Source of the DNA: Bugula neritina
Lineage: Eukaryota > Bryozoa > Gymnolaemata > Cheilostomatida > Bugulidae
DNA: 64,000 nucleotides
Assembly (NCBI GenBank): GCA_964035545.1
Contig: CAXIUT010000097.1
Location: 248,001 to 312,000 of the forward strand
Reading direction: 5' to 3'
The notes beneath the pieces were generated by a model. It worked only from the letters and a program-made list of their open reading frames with translations. It was not told where the DNA came from and made no database searches. A program made the translations under genes and the position numbers. Within the stretch, counting starts at the first letter, position 1. Every line of letters begins with the position of its first letter. Shown here one piece after another: positions 58,765-64,000 of the stretch.

Positions 58765-61700
58765 GCAACATACTGAAATACACTGCAGAATACTGAAATA
58801 CACTGTAACATACTGAAATATACTGCAAAATACTGAAATACACTGCTACATACTGAAATATACTGCAACACACTGCGACATACTGCAACATACTAAAATA
58901 CACTGTAACATATAGAAATACACTGCAACACATTGAAATATACTGCAATGTACCGAAATATATGGTAAACTACTGAAATATACTGTCACACATTGAAAAA
59001 AACTGCAAAATACTGAAATATACTGCGACACATTGCAATATACTGTAACATACTGAAATATGCTGTAGCACACTGAAATACACTGCAACTCACTGAAATA
59101 TACTGCAACATACTGAAATACACTGTAACATATTGAAATATACTGTAACATACTGAAATACAGTGCTACATACTGAAATTTACTGCAACGTACTGCAACA
59201 TAGTGAAATACACTGCAACATACTGCAAGATAGTGAAATACACTGTAACATACTGAAATACACCGCAAAATACTGCAACATATTGAAATGCACTGTAACA
59301 TATTGAAATATACTGCAACATACTGAAATACAGTGCTACATACTGAAATTTACTGCAACGTACTGCAACATAGTGAAATACACTGCAACATACTGCAAGA
59401 TAGTGAAATACACTGTAACATACTGAAATACACCGCAAAATACTACAACATATTGAAATGCACTGTAACATATTGAAATACACTGCAACACATTGAAATA
59501 TACTGCAACATACCTAAATATACGGTAATATACCAAAATATACTGTAACACATTGAAAAATACTGCAACATACTGAAATACACTGAAACACACCGAAAAA
59601 CACTGAAAATACTGTAACACACTGAAATATACTGCAAAATACTGAAATATACTGCAAAATACTGAAATACACTGCTACATACTGAAATATACTGCAACAC
59701 ACCGCAACATACTGCAACATACTAAAGTATACTGCAACATACTGAAATACACTGCAAAATACTGAAATACACTATAACATACTGAAATATACTGCAACAT
59801 ACTGAATGATACTGCTACATACTGAAATATACTGCAACACACTGCAACATACTGCAACATACTAGAATACACTGTAACATAATGAAATACACTGCAACAC
59901 ATTGAAATATACTGCAAAATACTGAAATACACTGCTATATACTGAAATATACTGCAACACACTACAACATACTGCAACATGCTAAAATCTACTGCAACAT
60001 ACTGAAATACCCTGCAAAATACTGAAACACACTGTAACATACTGAAATACACTGCTACATACTGAAATATACTGCAACACACTGCAACATACTGCAACAT
60101 ACTAAAATATACTGCAACATACTGAAATACACTGCAGAATACTGAAATACACTGTAACATACTGAAATATACTGCAAAATACTGAAATACACTGCTACAT
60201 ACTGAAATATACTGCAACACACTGCGACATACTGCAACATACTAAAATACACTGTAACATATTGAAATACACTGCAACACATTGAAATATACTGCAATGT
60301 ACCGAAATATATGGTAAACTACTGAAATATACTGTCACACATTTAAAAATACTGCAACATACTGAAATATACTGCGACACATTGCAACATACTGTAACGT
60401 ACTGAAATATGCTGTAGCACATTGAAATACACTGCAACTCACTGAAATATACTGCAACATACTGAAATACACTGTAACATATTGAAATATACTGCAACAT
60501 ACTGAAATACACTGCTACATACTAAAATATACTGCAACATACTGCAACATAGTGAAATACACTGTAAGATACTGAAATACACTGCAACATACTACAACAT
60601 ATTGAAATACACTGCAACACATTGAAATATACTGCATTATACCTAAATATACGGTGGTATACCAAAATATACTGTCACACATTGAAAAATACTGCAACAT
60701 ACTAAAATATACTGCGACACATTGCAATATACTGTAACATACTGAAAAATGCTGTAGCACACTGAAATACACTGCAACATACTGAAATACACTGTAACAT
60801 ATTGAAATATACTGCAACATACTGAAATACAGTGCTACATACTGAAATATACTGCAACATACTGCAACATAGTGAAATTCACTGTAACATACTGAAAAAC
60901 ACTGCAACATACTACAACATATTGAAGTACACTGCAACACATTGAAATATACTGCAACATACCTAAATATACGGTGACATACCAAAATAAACTGTAACAC
61001 ATTTAAAAATACTGCAACATACTGAAATACACTGCAACATTCTGAAATACACTGCAAAATACTGTAACACACTGAAATATACTGCAACACACTGCAACAT
61101 ACTGCAACATACTAGAATACACTGTAACATATTGAAATATACTGCAAAATACTGAAATACACTGCTATATACTGAAATACACTGCAACACACTACAACAT
61201 ACTGCAACATGCTAAAATATACTGCAACATACTGAAATACACTGCAAAATACTGAAATACACTGTAACATACTGAAGTATACTGCAACATACTGAAATAC
61301 ACTGCTACATACTGAAATATAGTGCAACACACAGCAACATACTGCAACATACTAAAATACACTGTAACATATTGGAATACACTGCAACACATTGAAATAT
61401 ACTGCAAAATACTGAAATACACTGCTACATACTGAAGTTTACTGCGACACACTGCAACATACTGCAACATACTAAAATGCACTGTAACATAGTGAAATAG
61501 ACTGCAACACATTGAAATATACTGCAAAATACTTAAATACACTGCTATATACTGAAATACACTGCAACACACTACAACATACTGCAACATGCTAAAATAT
61601 ACTGCAACATACTGAAATATACTGCAAAATACTGAAATACACTGCCACATACTGAAATATACTGCAACACACTGCGACATACTGCAACATACTAAAATAC

Positions 61701-63117
61701 ACTGTAACATATTGAAATACACTGCAACACATTGAAATATACTGCAATGTAACGAAATATATGGTAAACTACTGAAATATACTGTCACACATTTAAAAAT
61801 ACTGCAACATACTGAAATATACTGCGACACATTGCAACATACTGTAACGTACTGAAATATGCTGTAGCACATTGAAATACACTGCAACTCACTGAAGTAT
61901 ACTGCAACATACTGAAATACACTGTAACATATTGAAATATACTGCAACATACTGAAATACACTGCTACATACTAAAATATACTGCAACATACTGCAACAT
62001 AGTGAAATACACTGTAAGATACTGAAATACACTGCAACATACTACAACATATTGAAATACACTGCAACACATTGAAATATACTGCATTATACCTAAATAT
62101 ACGGTGGTATACCAAAATATACTGTCACACATTGAAAAATACTGAAACATACTGAAATATACTGCGACACATTGCAATATACTGTAACATACTGAAAAAT
62201 GCTGTAGCACACTGAAATACACTGCAACATACCGAAATACACTGTAACATATTGAAATATACTGCAACATACTGAAATACAGTGCTACATACTGAAATAT
62301 ACTGCAACATACTGCAACATAGTGAAATTCACTGTAACATACTGAAAAACACTGCAACATACTACAACATATTGAAATACACTGCAACACATTGAAATAT
62401 ACTGCAACATACCTAAATATACGGTGACATACCAAAATAAACTGTGACACATTTAAAAATACTGCAACATACTGAAATACACTGCAACATTCTGAAATAC
62501 ACTGCAAAATACTGTAACACACTGAAATATACTGCAACACACTGCAACATACTGCAACATACTAGAATACACTGTAACATATTGAAATATACTGGAACAT
62601 ACTGAAATACACTGCTACATACTGAAATTTACTGCGACACACTGCAACATACTGCAACATACTAAAATGCACTGTAACATAGTGAAATAGACTGCAACAC
62701 ATTGAAATATACTGCAAAATACTGAAATACACTGCTATATACTGAAATACACTGCAACACACTACAACATACTGCAACATGCTAAAATATACTGCAACAT
62801 ACTGAAATACACTGCAAAATACTGAAATACACTGTAACATACTGAAGTATACTGCAACATACTGAAATACACTGCTACATACTGAAATATACTGCAACAC
62901 ACAGCAACATACTGCAACATACTAAAATACACTGTAACATATTGGAATACATTGCAACACATTGAAATATACTGCAAAATACTGAAATACACTGCTACAT
63001 ACTGAAATATACTGCGACACACCGCAACATACCGCAACGTACTAAAATACACTGTAACATATTGAAATAGACTGCAACACATTGAAATATACTGCAAAAT
63101 ACTGAAATACACTGCTA
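58765..63117 (+). repeat. 4.35-kb block, right copy
   Basis: Counterpart of 52,136-56,488. Private changes include GAATGATACTGC near 59,806 and TTGAAGTACAC near 60,922. After 63,117 similarity resumes with sequence from 56,749, so this copy lacks the 260 bp at 56,489-56,748. Confidence 0.87.
59140..59479 (+). repeat. 170-bp local tandem duplication, copied at +6,629
   Basis: The same 170-bp pair as at 52,511-52,850, carried along in the second 4.35-kb block. Here the first unit has ATACTGCAACATATTG near 59,272 where the second has ATACTACAACATATTG. Confidence 0.88.
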
Positions 63118-63280
63118 TATACTGAAATATACTGCAACACACTACAACATACTGCAACATGCTAAAATCTACTGCAACATACTGAAATACCCTGCAAAAT
63201 ACTGAAACACACTGTAACATACTGAAATACACTGCTACATACTGAAATATACTGCAACACACTGCAACATACTGCAACAT

Positions 63281-63520
63281 ACTAAAATATACTGCAACAT
63301 ACTGAAATACACTGCAGAATACTGAAATACACTGTAACATACTGAAATATACTGCAAAATACTGAAATACACTGCCACATACTGAAATATACTGCAACAT
63401 ACTAAAATATACTGCAACATACTGAAATACACTGCAGAATACTGAAATACACTGTAACATACTGAAATATACTGCAAAATACTGAAATACACCGCTACAT
63501 ACTGAAATATACTGCAACAC
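63281..63520 (+). repeat. 120-bp local tandem duplication (two copies)
   Basis: Units 63,281-63,400 and 63,401-63,520 share the order ACTAAAATAT, ACTGCAACAT and so on through twelve decamers, including GCAGAATACTG. They differ at ACTGCCACAT against ACCGCTACAT and at the last base. The related region at 56,921-57,040 has only one copy. Confidence 0.9.
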
Positions 63521-64000
63521 ACTGCGACATACTGCAACATACTAAAATACACTGTAACATATTGAAATACACTGCAACACATTGAAATATACTGCAATGT
63601 ACCGAAATATATGGTAAACTACTGAAATATACTGTCACACATGGAAAAACACTGCAACATACTGAAATATACTGCGACACATTGCAATATACTGTAACGT
63701 ACTGAAATATGCTGTAGCACATTGAAATACACTGCAACTCACTGAAATATACTGCAACATGCTGAAATACACTGTAACATATTGAAATATACTGCAACAT
63801 ACTGAAATACACTGCTACATACTAAAATATACTGCAACATACTGCAACATAGTGAAATACACTGTAACATACTGAAATACACTGCAACATACTACAACAT
63901 ATTGAAATACACTGCGACACATTGAAATATACTGCATTATACCTAAATATACGGTGATATACCAAAATATACTGTAACACATTTAAAAATACTGCAACAT

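Larger units (their letters stand above)
1..64000 (+). repeat. Decamer satellite array filling the whole window
   Basis: Every line of the window can be cut into 10-bp units of the form AAYAYACTGM, usually alternating AACATACTGA with AATAYACTGC to make a 20-bp dimer. The units run in one orientation throughout, and I found no inverted segment. The + strand is rich in A and C and poor in T and G; from the consensus dimer the GC content is about 35%. No stretch of unique sequence longer than a few bases interrupts the array, so all gene-free sequence is accounted for by this entry. Seen: the decamer, its dimer and its constant polarity. Inferred: a eukaryotic satellite in heterochromatin, because homogeneous arrays of this size with higher-order repeats are typical there. 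Centromeric, subtelomeric and B-chromosome locations cannot be told apart from this sequence. Confidence 0.97.

Noticed and set aside
62762-63520. 252-codon open frame on the - strand
   Set aside because: Pure repeat, formed by fusion of two modules across the 260-bp difference. Not conserved in the related block at 56,133-57,108.
1-64000. CRISPR array
   Set aside because: There is no alternation of a constant repeat with unique spacers. All segments are variants of one decamer, and the context is not prokaryotic.
1-64000. Telomeric or simple microsatellite repeat
   Set aside because: The unit is 10 bp with a 20-bp dimer and higher-order structure. No TTAGGG-, TTTAGGG- or similar telomere repeat is present.
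1-64000. Transposon or retroelement insertion
   Set aside because: I looked for breaks in the decamer pattern, terminal repeats and target-site duplications. The register analysis leaves no room for an inserted foreign sequence.
1-64000. tRNA, rRNA or small RNA gene
   Set aside because: No cloverleaf, rRNA core motif or unique structured segment is present; the only inverted repeats are the 4-bp arms in the landmark elements.
1-64000. CENP-B box
   Set aside because: The TTCG..A..CGGG pattern is not seen; CGGT occurs only in the TATACGGT landmark element, without the rest of the box.
1-64000. A new multi-gene system (defence, toxin or biosynthetic)
   Set aside because: No genes are supported in the window, so there is nothing from which such a system could be built.

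Overview
The window holds one kind of sequence from end to end: a satellite-like tandem array built on a 10-bp unit, about AAYAYACTGM on the + strand. Two flavours alternate to give a 20-bp dimer, AACATACTGA then AATAYACTGC. I found no unique sequence, protein-coding gene, RNA gene, transposon, CRISPR array or telomeric repeat in the 64 kb. A homogeneous array this long points to eukaryotic heterochromatin (pericentromeric, subtelomeric or a knob-like block). The species cannot be read from the sequence.

The organisation is hierarchical: decamer; 20-bp dimer; modules of about 100-140 bp marked by an ACTAAAA or ACTAGAAT variant; units of 0.76-1.03 kb; blocks of 2-6.6 kb; and a 12.66-kb repeat. 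From left to right: 1-19,367 is a nested zone with a 5,086-bp tandem duplication (3,842-8,927 and 8,928-14,013) inside a 12.66-kb repeat (1-6,708 copied at 12,670-19,367). 19,368-19,547 is a short patch with private variants. 19,937-27,514 holds a block of about 2.6 kb present twice, with unrelated-order sequence between the copies. 26,759-28,272 is a 757-bp tandem pair. 27,953-36,444 is an 890/1,030-bp unit region whose right part is a 2,810-bp tandem duplication with no difference I could see. 36,445-38,032 is a linker. 38,033-48,802 is a 5,385-bp tandem duplication with two visible substitutions. 48,803-52,135 is mixed and contains a distant copy of sequence from 25.2 kb. 52,136-63,117 holds a 4.35-kb block present twice, 6,629 bp apart. 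The rest continues in the same array.

The most informative observation is phase. The decamer register changes at only 29 places in about 6,400 units. All 29 are copies of three lesion types (two of -1 bp, one of -3 bp), and their sum accounts exactly for the register shift between the two ends. Length change in this array therefore happens almost only in whole decamers. The many open frames on the - strand (up to 256 codons) are a by-product: ten is not a multiple of three, so all three antisense frames carry the same stop-poor periodic peptide. I do not annotate them as genes. Nothing here supports a multi-gene system; the interest lies in the array's architecture and recent duplication history.
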